64,000 nt of DNA from Edolisoma coerulescens (GCA_013397115.1 VWZW01002568.1:1814073-1878072); one strand, 5' to 3'. Shown: positions 25,080 through 35,705, counted from the first letter of the stretch. Translations and numbers: made by a program. The notes: generated by a model not told the origin, from the sequence alone.

Positions 25080-25480
25080 ACTTAGAGGTGGAGGTAATAT
25101 TCTCTGTGCTGTTGTCAGCCCCTTTCCCAGTTATCAGCAGCAGAACTGCCGCTGTCTGCTGAATAACACATTTGTTTATACAGTAGATTGAGAATATTTG
25201 TGTGCGCAGCAAACTCCTCGGGGGTATAAACAATGTGTTTCTGAAGAGTTCCAGTGTCATTAGAATAATCAAGACTTGTAGTATGATAAACAGAGCCACA
25301 GACACAAAGTACTGCACAGGCTCTCGAGCGTGGTGCCGTGTTCGGTGTCGAGTCCCCAGGACGATCTGTTCAAACAGCTTTTCCTGCGGTGCAGACACAG
25401 GTTGCTACACGTGTTACAGAGGGACCGAGGGCGAGATGTGGTCATGGTGCATTTCGGATGAGCCCTCATCAGCAGCATGC
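25080..25480. promoter_or_regulatory. CpG-retaining, motif-rich block, candidate enhancer or exon
   Basis: Eleven CpG dinucleotides fall between about 25321 and 25460 in otherwise CpG-poor DNA. Three forkhead-type words (TGTTTAT at 25173, TATAAACAA at 25225, GATAAACA at 25285) and a CACGTG E-box at 25408 lie in the block. The minus strand also has an open frame (25398 to 25078) with a hydrophobic stretch that would form one membrane helix. That frame begins right after a TAG, has no ATG at its start and matches no family I know. A conserved regulatory element is more likely than a gene. Confidence 0.35.
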
Positions 25481-25682
25481 TGGCATGCAGTAGAAACCTC
25501 CTTTTCATTTCAAAAGGCCCAAATCCTTTCGTTTATGCAAACCGTGTGAAATCTATCAAAGTGGAAGGATGTCCATTTCTTTTATCAAGGAGACCAGACC
25601 AAAGCCAAATTCTTATTTTTGTATTTTTATATTTTCCTCATAGTCTGTACCAAGGATACTGTCCTCTCTCATCTAAATTATA
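25481..25682. other. unique noncoding sequence
   Basis: Nothing is recognised. Confidence 0.4.
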
Positions 25683-25942
25683 TCATAGAGTCAGAGAATA
25701 TCCTAAGTTGGAAGAGATCCACAAGGATCATCGAAGTCCAGGTCCTGTCCCTGCACTGGACATCCTAACAATCCTACCCATGTGCCTGAGAGCTTTGTCC
25801 AAACATTTCTTAATCTCAGGCAGGCTTGAGGCTGTGACCACTTCCCTGGGGAGCCTGTTCAGTGCCCAAACACTCTCTGGGCGAAGAAAATCTTCCTAAT
25901 ATCCAACCTAAACCTCTCCTGACACAGCTTCATGGCATATGA
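25683..25942 (-). mobile_element. CR1 LINE (CR1-J/C-like), about 260 bp
   Basis: 'tcatagagtcagagaatatc', 'ctaagttggaagagatcca', 'tgtgcctgagagctttgtcc', 'ctggggagcctgttcagtgc' and 'aatatccaacctaaacctc' follow the same order as the copy at 24581. It is shorter at the 5' end and independently diverged. The coding frame is broken. Confidence 0.9.
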
Positions 25943-26089
25943 GTTAATTGTATCTATGGCACTGTGAATATCTGATGTGGACCAGTGTATGGACTGGAAA
26001 TTTCAAAATCACAAATGCTGTTTCTGTGGTCCTGTGATGGCTTCAATTTTGTGACACTCCTTTTGAGCACAAAGGGTGCCAAATAGCAA
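25943..26089. other. unique noncoding sequence
   Basis: Nothing is recognised. Confidence 0.4.
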
Positions 26090-26242
26090 GAGGGATGTGC
26101 ACATCTCTGGAAGTGTCCAAGGCCAGCTGGACAGGGCTTGGAGCAACCTGGGATAGTGGGAGGTGTCCCTGCCCATGGCAGAGGTTGAAAACCTTTAAGG
26201 ATCCTTTCAACTCAAACATTCTATGATTCTGTGATTCTATGA
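26090..26242 (+). mobile_element. CR1 LINE 3' fragment
   Basis: 'ctggaagtgtccaaggcc', 'cagggcttggagcaacctgg', 'ggtgtccctgcccatggca' and a tail of three ATTCTATG-type units give a clear plus-strand CR1 3' end. It faces the minus-strand copy at 25683 across about 150 bases. Confidence 0.93.
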
Positions 26243-27508
26243 AATAAGGCATACCTCCAGGGATGTCTAAATGGGATTTAATCCTGGTTTCCTTGTCCCA
26301 TGAAAAGTAAAAAATGTATAGAAATACAAATGAAAAAACTGACTCCTTTAAAGAAAGTGCACAGAATCTGAAGCTGGCTCATGAGCAAGAAGAGAGAAAC
26401 AGTGGGACAAGGAGAGCTATAGTGATGAGGACTTAACAAAGTTCTGGTAGAAGAGCGGAGACATTACAGAATCTGCTCTTTGGTGGCAGCCACAAAGATT
26501 AGGAGTTCACCAATTCGAGTCCTCTTATTTCAATAACACAAAGCAAATTCTGCCTCCTAGTTCACCAGCTATGTCAAGTGAAATTAATTGTTCTCATACT
26601 GTCCTGAAGTAGTTACTACAAGAACAATGAACAGAAAAAGTTCATTACAACAGTGTCATTTTAATTATTTTTGGATAGTCAGACCCCAAGTGTGCAGCAT
26701 AACCAAAATTTTCCTTTTACACCCACATTTCTTTGGTGCCAATAACTTGGTGAGCTGATTAGTGCAGCCGTAATGAGTTGGTCAAGAAAGAAGAAAGGAA
26801 GATAAGAAGACATAAAATTAGTAAAAACATGCCTAAGGCTTTTGACTTCTTGACTTCAGTCTCCTTCTCACAGCACTGTGATGAGTGACAGAAGTCCTCT
26901 GAAGCCTGTTAATTTTGTTTTATTCCTTCTGTCCTGTTTTTCCACTTCACTTAATGCAGGTTCTTGCTCTGAAGGTTAAAGATCTCTCTTTAAGTATATT
27001 GCATCTGTTCACTTGTAGAAACACCATGTTCTCAAAATTCATGTATGGCCAATGGAGATTTCTCAGCCTCGTGCTCCCAGTCTCTCACTCTCTTCCTTTG
27101 CCCCTCTCCCATCCTTCCCATTGTCCATCCAGAAAACAACGAAAAGGCAGCTGTCAAAGAAATTCTGTCAGGAAAGAGTTCAGGTGAATGGGATAGTTGT
27201 TCTGCTGTCTTCAGGAAGAGACGTTTCCCTAAAAAAAAAAAAATATAAATGAAAACTTCATCTAATCCAGGGTTCTTTCTCCAGCACATACCAGGAGTTG
27301 ACATCTGGATAAAAGACACAAAATCCAGAATAGTTGTTCAGCTGGTTTTGGGTTTTTTTTTGTTTTGGTTTGGTTTTTTACCTCCAAGACTCAAGTATTC
27401 CACATCCCACTATCCACCTACCTATATTGCCCAAATTCCATCTGATTTCTCTTCCACTTTTCTAATATTCAACATACTTCAGACCTGTTCTCCTTCCTTG
27501 ATATCATT
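26243..27508. other. unique noncoding sequence
   Basis: No gene or transposon is recognised. An A run closes a short purine-rich patch near 27229-27243. Open frames of up to 95 codons overlap on both strands near 27.0-27.3 kb without coding features. Confidence 0.5.
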
Positions 27509-27562
27509 TAGAATCATAGAATTGTTTGGGTTAGAGAGGACCTTAAAGATAATTTAATCTTT
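27509..27562 (-). mobile_element. CR1 LINE 3' fragment
   Basis: 'tagaatcatagaattgtttg' then 'ggttagagaggaccttaaag' is the inverted CR1 3' end, about 54 bases long. Confidence 0.85.
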
Positions 27563-30497
27563 ATACTCCATAGGTTTGTACCATTTAACCCTTGTGACTC
27601 AAACTCTTCCCACAAGATCCCTTCCCTGGGCCTTTCCATTTCACATTTCAGGAAAGTGCTTCTGCCTTCTCCTCGGTGGCTGAAATACTTTGAGCATGTT
27701 TTCTCTCCCAGTCCTTTCATCATGTGTGTCTGCAAGAGCAGAGGCCAACACGCAAAAATAATCTTGCAAATTTGAGATGTTGTCCCCCTGATTTCCCTCC
27801 TCATCTGTTTGCACTTGGGCAGGTGTTGGCTTTGAGCCCACACCAGCTGGATGAGGAAACTGAGCAGAGGAAAATCATCTCCTGTCTCAACTTCAACTAC
27901 AGCTGGATGCCAACATAACTTTTTAGGATGCTCTGGCTGTCATTAAACTGGACTAAACAGGTCCAGGGTACATTTCTGACCCTGAATCTTAGGCACTGCT
28001 AAACTGGTAACATATTCCATGCTGTGATTTTGACTTCTGCTAATTCAGACAAATGAATTTCCTGCTCTTCAAATCTGCAGGCACATGCAACCAAGAGTAA
28101 CCACCTAATTTGACTTTCCCGAGTATGTAGCCTGTGGGATTTCACCCAGAGGAATGAATCTTGTCAGAAGATGTTTCATTTGAATCTTTGCTCTGCCTGA
28201 ATGACAGTGTTGTTCAAAACAATGGATAAAATAAGAGTTAATGTGAAGGCATGACAGGTTTGGGATTTTTTCCTTATTCCGTATATCAACAAGATTTGCT
28301 CTGGACAAAATATATCATCCTGTGTCTTAGGTTCCACTTCTCTTAGAAAAATTCATGTGGTCTAAAGTGCTCATATCCTTCCCATATTCCTGCTATTTAT
28401 GTACAGAGTAGGAAACACGTGTCAGCAAACTCCTACAAGAAATAAACAACAAAACAGAAAAAGAGTTTCAGAGTGGAGAATGGGGAAAAGGGAGAAAGTT
28501 TGGGTCTCTCATGTTCACTTCGGCCAGTGGTAAAACGGCTGCGCAGTCCTTTCGATCAGACAGCTGCTGCACCAGCTCCTGTGCACAAAAGCTGTGGAGC
28601 CAAAGAAGTTTGTGCTGACCTAAATTCCCCCTGTGCTGTCACCAGCTCCCTGCATTATTGACACAAGATGGTTCTTCATGCCTTCCCCAACTTCTGCCTT
28701 TCCCTCCCTCCATTACTGGTGGTATGTCATTTGCTGCACAGATGTTTCTCCCAAGCCATTGCAAGGTTATTTTTCAAGTGACTTCTTCCAGCAGATGTTC
28801 CCCAGTCCCCAGGTGTGTGTGTTGTCCTCTCCACTGAGCCGAAACTCAGCGATGTACTCGACATATTGTGGTGCTGCCGCCGGTTTGAGCAGCAGGGTTC
28901 GTGGCAAGGCACAGCACTGACACCTCTGCTCCTGCCAGGCTGCTTGGTGACACTTTCTCTCAGCAACAGGCCTCCCTGCTCCCCTCCTGGCTGGTTACAA
29001 ACTCACTACCTGGGCTGCACAAAGCAGCTTTCTGTGCTGCCTGAAATGAACTTGTGTAATTGCTGTGGAGCATGTGCCCAAAAAGAAGAATTAATTTCAC
29101 CTATTATTCAGGCAGCCAAGTTCTATTTCCCTGTAGAGCCAGAGAGGAAAGCCAGATGCAATAGCTAAAGGACATTTATAAAGCAATGTTTTGAATACAA
29201 GACCTTCTTCTTCTTGGTACCTGGGGAGTCAAGGTCATGTAACCAGGTACCGTAGGAAAGCTGGATAAACCACTGAGCTCTCTCCCTCAGAGCCCATAAT
29301 CCAAGTCCACATTAGCAGATGACTAAATACATGTATTTGTGCCTGTTTTCCTCTGCAATTCATGTTTTCCTGTACAGTTCAGATGCTTTCCTAGCATTCA
29401 TCTCTTGGCATTAATTTAACTTTTTTTTTAAACATCGCAAGGGTGCAGACTGGCTCGCAATGACAGCCCTGTTTGGTTCAGCTAATATCTGGGCTAGCTT
29501 TAGCCTCAGGCTACAGAACAACTCCTTGTGAGCCTTCTGTGAGACAAAAATGATAAGTAGAATCTTTAATTATTATTATTTTTAAATGGATACTATATAT
29601 TGAACTCGAAGAAACAGAAGTCTGTATTTAATTAGAGAGAGAAGAAAACCTGAGAGGAAATTTCTTCCCTCCACCCCTTCCCATCATTTCTCCTGTCTGA
29701 AATCAGTCTCTCATTCAGGTGGTCATGGGCAGAAAAAAGATGAAGCCAAATCCTCAAGAAAACCTCTCCGTAGATAGAAAATCTTAGGCCATATTAAGAA
29801 CAAGACTATAGTTAGTGGATGCCAATTTTTTTTCAAGCTCTCTGTCTCAGATTGGCCCCTTCACTTCATTTCTTCTCATCATGATGAAGGGACAGCCCTC
29901 TCTGCATCCTTGGATCAACAAAATTCAGTATTTTTGTTCCTCACTGCTGAGCCACAGCAGAGCAGAAAGGAACTTGTGTGTTTACTGCCAGGCAATCCTG
30001 CAGGAGTGAGACCAAGACAAATCTCCCGCCAGACGTTTTGGCTACATCTCCGCTCATCGGCTAAGGAAGTGTCAGGATCAGCTCTCCATCCCCGAGGCCA
30101 GCTGGCACAATCCAGCCATTTCCTTAGTGTTAAACAACCTCCCCTCCAAAATAAAATAGCCAATTCCAACCTACCTACCGGGGACAGTGCCTGGTGCACG
30201 CTGGCTCCGGAGCTCTGCCTGGGAATTGTCTGGGACAGCACTAGCTACCGTGGATTAGCAATGTGCCACGGACCATCTGACTAGTCTCAAAGTCTGGCAG
30301 ATTCCAGAGTTTATCTCTGTGCCATTATTGCAGTGTACTTGGCTAAAGCCATGTTGGAGGCAAAGTGGGGGAAGACACTGCAGTCTAATCCCTGCATTTT
30401 AGTTAGGGCGAGTTCCCAGGTTCTCAGTCACTTCTACTTCCCATGTTTTCAGTTTGTTAGTTGAAGTAATTTCCACCCAGTTTTATGTAGGATGCTA
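27563..30497. other. unique noncoding sequence
   Basis: About 2.9 kb with no gene or recognised transposon. The segment 30.0-30.3 kb retains several CpGs and is listed separately. Open frames of 117 and 124 codons lack recognisable domains. Confidence 0.5.
30000..30300. promoter_or_regulatory. CpG-retaining block upstream of the LTR, possible conserved element
   Basis: Around nine CpGs lie in 300 bases ('ctcccgccagacg', 'ctccgctcatcgg', 'ctaccggggac', 'ctaccgtgg', 'gccacgg'). An inverted repeat CCGTGG/CCACGG with a 12-base loop lies at about 30249-30272. The function is unknown. Confidence 0.22.
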
Positions 30498-30683
30498 TGT
30501 TTATGCATATCCTTTTGTTAAATATGTGTGTTTCCAGAATGTTCTTTCTTCTTCGATGCTCCATTGGTTGTTTCCTGTGTTCCCCTCCCCTAAATTGTCC
30601 CTATTGGTCATTCCCCTGCTATCTCCTCCCATGTTATCTTTCCCCATTGGTTGTTCCCCTTCTCTCCGCCCCTTTTTTGCCCC

Positions 30684-30690
30684 CATATAA
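30684..30690 (+). promoter_or_regulatory. LTR TATA box
   Basis: TATAAAA sits about 38 bases after the third ATTGG motif and 60 bases before the AATAAA. This is the normal spacing for a retroviral U3 promoter. Whether it still initiates transcription is unknown. Confidence 0.65.
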
Positions 30691-30743
30691 AACCCCTGGA
30701 CCCTCCACTGTCCCTTGTCTTTTGCCCCTGAGCACTCCACCAG

Positions 30744-30749
30744 AATAAA
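30744..30749 (+). terminator. LTR polyadenylation signal
   Basis: AATAAA lies within the inferred R region, where retroviral transcripts are cleaved and polyadenylated. Confidence 0.6.
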
Positions 30750-30983
30750 CCTGCTGGAACCCATACAAAGGATCCCTCTCTCCTTCTTTGCCTCTGCTGG
30801 CGCCAGAGCACTACCTTTATTTAGGGATTGCTCCTCGAGGAGGAGACAGCTATTCAATGTGCTGCAGCAGAGCCAGTGACGTCTGCAGCAGGACGCTGTG
30901 GCTCTCGAGCAGTCCTAACAGCATCATGCCATGGTGCTGGTTTGTTTATTGGCATCAAGCCCATGCAGATATGCCCAAATCCA

Positions 30984-31042
30984 CGGCTGGACTTGATGAT
31001 CTTAAAGGTCTTTTCCAAGCGTAAGGATTCTGTGATGCTATA
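30984..31042 (+). mobile_element. CR1 LINE 3' fragment
   Basis: 'ggctggacttgatgatctta' and 'aaggtcttttccaagcgtaa' followed by a decayed tail is a plus-strand CR1 3' end of the older type also seen at 658. It lies about 60 bases downstream of the LTR. Confidence 0.8.
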
Positions 31043-31302
31043 AACAGACACACACGTGTACGTTCATCGGGGGAAGCATGCGAAGTTTCCTAAGCAGTTC
31101 CAGCCACAGCCTCGTCCCCTTCCCACCAGCTTGTGGAAGTCACACTGCTTGAACACGGGTGAGTGGTTGCTTTTACAGGCAAGATTTGCATGTTGTTGAC
31201 TGCGTGATTTATTTTTTGATGATTTTTTTGCCTGGTAATTCAAAATATTGGTGCCTACTCTTTTTCAAAATCTGTTCTACATCTTTATGAATCTTTATGT
31301 TT
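31043..31302. other. unique noncoding sequence
   Basis: Nothing is recognised. Confidence 0.4.
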
Positions 31303-31665
31303 GCAGCTTCCCAGTACCTGAAGGGAACCTACAGGAAAGATGGAGAGAGACTATTTGCAAGGGCGTGGAGTGACAGGACAAGAGGGAAATGGCTTCAAAC
31401 TGACAGAGGAGGCTTAAATTGGATATTGGGAAGAAATTATTCCCTGTGAGGGTGCGGACGCACTGGCACAGGTTGCCCAGAGAAGCTGTGGCTGCCCCAT
31501 CCCTGGAAGTGTCTAAGGCCAGGTTGGACAGGGCTTGAAACAACCTGGGGTAAGACATCAGTACAAGCAGTGTCTTCTCATGTGGCTTCGGAAAAACCGT
31601 GGAATGGAATGGTNTGATCTTTGATGTCTCTTCCAGCTGAAACCATTCTATGATTCCATGATTAT
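31303..31665 (+). mobile_element. CR1 LINE, about 300 bp, interrupted by a 65-bp foreign segment
   Basis: 'ccagtacctgaagggaacc', 'gagtgacaggacaagagg', 'gatattgggaagaaatt', 'ggttgcccagagaagctgtg' and 'cagggcttgaaacaacctgg' run in CR1 order to 31548. Positions 31549-31613 are not CR1 but a near copy of 32113-32177. CR1 resumes at about 31615 ('tgatctttgatgtctcttcc') and ends with an ATTCTATG-type tail. About 35-40 bases of CR1 ('ctagtgg...catggcag' in other copies) are missing at the replaced place. The ambiguous base N sits at 31614, exactly at the right junction. Confidence 0.92.
31549..31613 (+). repeat. 65-bp direct duplication, copy A (inside CR1)
   Basis: It matches 32113-32177 at 64 of 65 positions, the one difference being C against G. 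It begins at 'ggtaagacatcag' and ends at 'ggaatggaatggt', next to the N at 31614. It is not part of CR1. Either a real short templated insertion or an assembly gap-fill error would explain it. Confidence 0.9.
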
Positions 31666-32112
31666 GACATCTGGAACAATGAATGTTTGGAAGTTAAGCC
31701 AGCAGGAACCAGGAGAGCCTGAACAGCAGTGCTCCACCATGAACTGTGGCTTGATCTCCCTCAGGCACATGCAGGTGGGGAAAGGTAAGACCTGTGCAGA
31801 AAAGTGCAGACAGGTGCAAACTTGCATTTTAGGCTGTTCTGAGCCAGCTGCTGCCTGCAGTCTGATGGACACCAGCATGACCTGAGACTGCATTTCCATG
31901 GCAGCCTAAGCCAGCCTGGCTGTACCTGTGCTAAAAAAGTTCGCCATGGGCTGAGCACAGGCATCAGTCTTTGCCCCTTTTCACCTCTATTGATCCACTT
32001 AGCACAGCTGCTACAGTTTTGATCCAAGTCAACCAGCACCCTCAGTGCCTGGTCATAGTCCAAGGTTAACAGGAAAGAGGGATTTGCATCAGTAAACTGA
32101 TTTTTTTTGTGT
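31666..32112. other. unique noncoding sequence between the two duplicated copies
   Basis: No gene or transposon is recognised. It lies between copy A and copy B, and any assembly error at the N would affect this spacer. Confidence 0.45.
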
Positions 32113-32177
32113 GGTAAGACATCAGTACAAGCAGTGTCTTGTCATGTGGCTTCGGAAAAACCGTGGAATGGAATGGT
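32113..32177 (+). repeat. 65-bp direct duplication, copy B
   Basis: This is the partner of copy A. It is embedded in sequence that is not otherwise repeated here, which suggests copy B is the original location and copy A the derived one. Confidence 0.9.
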
Positions 32178-32418
32178 TCTACCTATTCATGAGTGTAAAT
32201 ATTCCTGAAACACGGGCTTGTATGGTTCTATTTGGATCTTCCATTCATGTGTTCCCATCCACCTTGACTTCGGTAATCCGAATGTGGGATCGGGTGGTCT
32301 GACTGAAAACTAATCCAAGACAAGAAACGTATGAGCTTTAAACAACACATTCAACCTTTTTTTCAGTTGAAGAAGAAAGAACATATCTGTACGCACAGGA
32401 ATAGGCAAGACTACGGAC
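32178..32418. other. unique noncoding sequence
   Basis: Nothing is recognised. Confidence 0.4.
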
Positions 32419-32562
32419 TCATAAAATCATAAAATTATTTTGGTTGGAAGGGACCTTAAAATTCATCTATTTCCAACCTTCTGCAGGGGCAGGGACACCT
32501 TCCACTAGGCCAGGTTGCCTCAAGCCTCATCCAACCTGGTGTTGAACACGTCCAGGGATGGC
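32419..32562 (-). mobile_element. CR1 LINE, 5'-truncated
   Basis: The inverted tail 'tcataaaatcataaaa', then 'ttggttggaagggacctt', 'ggggcagggacaccttccac' and 'caacctggtgttgaacac' is minus-strand CR1. The part beyond 32562 no longer aligns by eye. Confidence 0.9.
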
Positions 32563-33266
32563 ATCACTCTGGACTTGGATTAATTTAACCTTTCCCTGGA
32601 TGTGGGGCTCTTCTAGAAGAACTGAACCGCCACAAAGATGCTGTGAGAAGTTGTGTTTACTGCATCAGCCAGTGGATTTATAAAGAATAAAACTTCCTTT
32701 GGACATCCTCCATCAGCCTAAATAAAATCACACATATTTTTATGGCTAGATAAGCACAGCTCCAGGTTCTGGCTAAACTACCTTGCTCTTTAACAGGCTT
32801 TATAATCACAAGGTTTAACATTGCTTCAAGGGTTCAAGATCTTGCTTGTGTCTGTCTTCCAACTCTGTTGTACACACAAACAAAAAGATAGAAATATTAA
32901 TTTTAAGAAATTCAAATTCTGCTCTCACATACAAATACACCCAAGTATGCATCAGTTTAAAAACATTTTTGAGGTGTATTTATAAATGTAAATATACATC
33001 ACAAGTATTTAAAACACCAGGACTGAAATCTTTCCTTGAGCAAACTGCCTCCCACTGAAAGGATGCTAAGAGAATGATGGGAAAATGGGCAGCATTTTTT
33101 AACGGAGGGTTTGAGTCCCTCGGTTTGTCATATCTGACTAGAAACCATGTTAAAATACAGCCAAATGAAAAGATCCCGGTGTTCTAAGAAACTCTTGTGC
33201 TCACAGGAGAAGAAGTAGGAGGAAGGAAAGGGATAGAACAGATAGCTATTAGAAGCAAAATATGTT

Positions 33267-33310
33267 ATCATTATTATTTTACTATTACTATTAATAATAA
33301 ATGCTACTAC
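33267..33310 (+). repeat. (TTA)n/(TAA)n-rich low complexity
   Basis: Interrupted trinucleotide runs of ATT and AAT type. Confidence 0.6.
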
Positions 33311-33460
33311 TTCCCACTACTAATTTATAGCAACCATATACAAGCACAGAATTAAATCAGTTCATTTAAAACATCAGAGCAGGAAAAACAGCTCTGTTTT
33401 TAAGTCATTACACGAATATGTCTTTGGTACCTTCACTTTTCCCCTCCCCCAGGTGTTCTG

Positions 33461-33478
33461 AAAATAAATAAATAAATA
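33461..33478 (+). repeat. (AAAT)n microsatellite
   Basis: About four tetranucleotide units. Confidence 0.75.
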
Positions 33479-33489
33479 GTTTCATCTAT

Positions 33490-33580
33490 TCTTAGATTTT
33501 TAAGGACAGAAGGGACCATTGCAATCATCTTTCCTGAAGACAGACCTTATAATTTTATTCTTACACCTGGCCCATAACTT
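33490..33580 (-). mobile_element. ancient CR1 LINE fragment
   Basis: 'aaggacagaagggaccattg' and then 'caatcatct' match the inverted 3' end of the old CR1 group that is abundant in turtles and crocodilians ('ggccagaagggaccattgtg', 'atcatctagtc'). It is diverged, with an uncertain right edge. It implies an insertion predating modern bird radiations. Confidence 0.6.
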
Positions 33581-33935
33581 TTCCGCGCTACGCTGCACCT
33601 TTCAGTCTGCAAATTGTTCTGATTTAAGCACTTCAAGCAATACACAGCCCCCTCTATTCCTGGGTGAGTTGATTTGATAGTTAATTATGATCATTGATAA
33701 GCATTTTGCTGTTGTTTACAGTCTGAAATCACCTAGGCCCAACTTCAGGGATTCTGGGCAGCATTTTCTGCCAAATCACAGAGCCCTCAGCCCTCTATAA
33801 ATAAGTCATGTCCATCTGCAAAATCTTTGGCCTTTTTTTCTGGTTCCTAAAATCACATTAATTTTGTCACTATGTTTTATCGGGCTTTTAATTTTGTAAC
33901 ATCCAGCACTCTTTGAGCAGTAAAGGAGTCAGTTT
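33581..33935. other. unique noncoding sequence
   Basis: Nothing is recognised, though the first 80 bases may be further decayed ancient CR1. Confidence 0.4.
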
Positions 33936-34108
33936 TGTCCAGAGAAACTGTGGAGTCCCCATCCCTGGAAGTGTCCAAGGCCAAGTTGGACAGGGCTTGG
34001 TGCAACCTGGGATGGTGGAAGGTGTCCCTGCCCATGGCAGGGGGGTGGAATGAGATGATCTTTAAGGTCCCTTCCAACCCAAACCATTCTATGATTCTAT
34101 GATTCAAT
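33936..34108 (+). mobile_element. CR1 LINE 3' fragment, well preserved
   Basis: 'cagagaaactgtggag', 'catccctggaagtgtccaag', 'ggtgtccctgcccatggca', 'gagatgatctttaaggtccc' and a tail of repeated ATTCTATG units form a typical plus-strand CR1 3' end, one of the least decayed tails in the window. Confidence 0.95.
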
Positions 34109-34143
34109 GTTCCAAAATATCTATAAATCCATGAAAGCTCACC

Positions 34144-34213
34144 AGGTTCCCCATAGAAGCAGTGGAGTTACCATCCCTGGAATAGTTAAAAAAACCACAT
34201 GTATGTGGCATTT
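34144..34213 (+). mobile_element. older CR1 fragment without tail
   Basis: 'gcagtggagttaccatccct' and then 'aaaccacatgtatgtggc' match the interior of the older CR1 3' UTR type. It follows the tail of the neighbouring CR1 by only 35 bases, so the younger element may have inserted beside or into it. Confidence 0.6.
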
Positions 34214-34950
34214 TCGGAATCTTTGATCAGCGTACACAGACCACAGAAAGAAAATGCCTGGATATTTAAAGAAATTTCTTTTTGAAGGCTGCTATAAAGC
34301 GAGAAAGTCCCTTAAGCATCAGTTCTTTCTCACGCTTCCCCTAAAACAGAGGGAAAGGAAAGGGTATATATTGAACTTGAACCAAAGATATGAAGATTTC
34401 CTGGGGAAACTGTCTAGCTCTGTGCATTTTTTGAGACCCACTGAGAAGAATTTCAGCTTTGGAAGGACCACAGCAAGGACCACATTAACACCACAATAAT
34501 TAAAAACCATATATAAGTTTTTGCAGAATGACAACTGTTAATACCGATTTCAACATGCCCATAAAATCCAGAAACAAGTACAAGTAGTGTGTGAAAAATC
34601 CCTTCCATTGCTGCAGAAGGGATTAATCCTTTCTAACTTTAGCAATTAAAATTTTAAGTATTTCACTTGAGTCAGTCTTTTGGAGATGAGGTGAACACCC
34701 TCTCAAGGTTGTTTTCCCATCCTAAAATAAATTTCTGAAAGGGATAAGGTAAAACAGTCTCTGGAGAAACATTTCTTTTACCTTTTCAATAACAGGAGCC
34801 TAATTAGAGAGTCTAATTTAGCCTAAATGGCTGAACTAGCAGAAATTAATATCATATTTAGCTCTGCACATTCAGTGGTGACTTAAGTCTTTGTATTTAA
34901 CCTCAGATCAGGCTGCAGAACAGGCTGAAGTCATTCATGTATGGTATCAG

Positions 34951-35018
34951 TAGTATTAATAATAATTAGTATTATTATGTGTTACATAACAACAACAATA
35001 ATATTCATAGCTAATTAT
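34951..35018 (+). repeat. AT-rich trinucleotide patch
   Basis: (TAA)n, (ATT)n and (CAA)n runs in succession, interrupted. Low-complexity sequence. Confidence 0.6.
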
Positions 35019-35705
35019 TAGGGATACCATTGTTTGAAACTAGTGAAAAAAACCCCATTAATAGCAGAAAAAACTACAAGAATTATTTTACAGAAGGCAA
35101 ACTCAGTTGAAAACAACTCAGTGCAGCTGAACAAAGAACACTTACAAGATTGAGGCTGGCCCCAGTGCAAATTATATGATAGCATCTTCTGATTACTGTG
35201 TGTCTGACACAGTTTTAGCCTAGGATACAATCTGTCATGCTGGATTGCCACTGTGTGTTCTACACCAGGGAAAAATATATATCAGTAAAATTTACCGTCT
35301 GTGTCATTATGTGACTACATAAATTTCAATCTGAGTATATTTGTTAGTTTTAACTCCCAGATATATTTTTTTGGTCGCTGAAGCTGTTATTCACATTAGC
35401 TTTTATTGTAAAAATAATTCATATTCTTTAGTGGTCTTCTTCAGATGTCAGAAAAAAAATCTGAAGCCTGTAATATTTGTAAACTCAGGATCAGGGAGTG
35501 CAATACTTTTACCTTTATGCCATTTTTTAAGTCCATCCTTACAATTAAAACTGACACGAAAAGGTCAAGGATCAGGGCACTTACGGTGGGTCAAAGCTTA
35601 GCTAATCACTCCCTCCTCCTCTCCCTCTCATTATGTCATGCTTTCTGATGGGTTTCCATTCCAGAAACACCATTTGATGAACCTTCCCCGTGCTCTAACG
35701 CTTAC

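Larger units (their letters stand above)
30498..30926 (+). mobile_element. solo LTR of an endogenous retrovirus, 429 bp (ends tentative)
   Basis: The structure is that of a retroviral LTR. The U3 part has three ATTGG (inverted CCAAT) motifs at about 30563, 30603 and 30646, spaced 40-43 bases within C/T-rich repeats. A TATA box (TATAAAA) lies at 30684-30690 and a poly(A) signal AATAAA at 30744-30749, so the R region would be short (starting near 30714). The proposed ends are TG at 30498 and CA at 30926, flanked by tgcta and tgcca, a 5-bp target duplication with one mismatch. No primer-binding site or internal retroviral sequence follows, so this is a solo LTR left by recombination. A TGGCGCC word at 30798 resembles the start of a lysine-tRNA binding site, an alternative reading of the right end. 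The family name is not assigned. Confidence 0.75.
32563..33489. other. unique noncoding sequence
   Basis: No gene or transposon is recognised. It includes a TTA/TAA-rich patch at 33267-33310 and a short (AAAT)n at 33461-33478. Confidence 0.5.

Noticed and set aside
25477..25899. 140-codon open frame
   Set aside because: Mostly antisense translation of the CR1 at 25683.
30798..30805. TGGCGCCA as a lysine-tRNA primer-binding site
   Set aside because: Only the first seven bases match and no LTR end or CA precedes it at the right distance; it is more likely part of U5.
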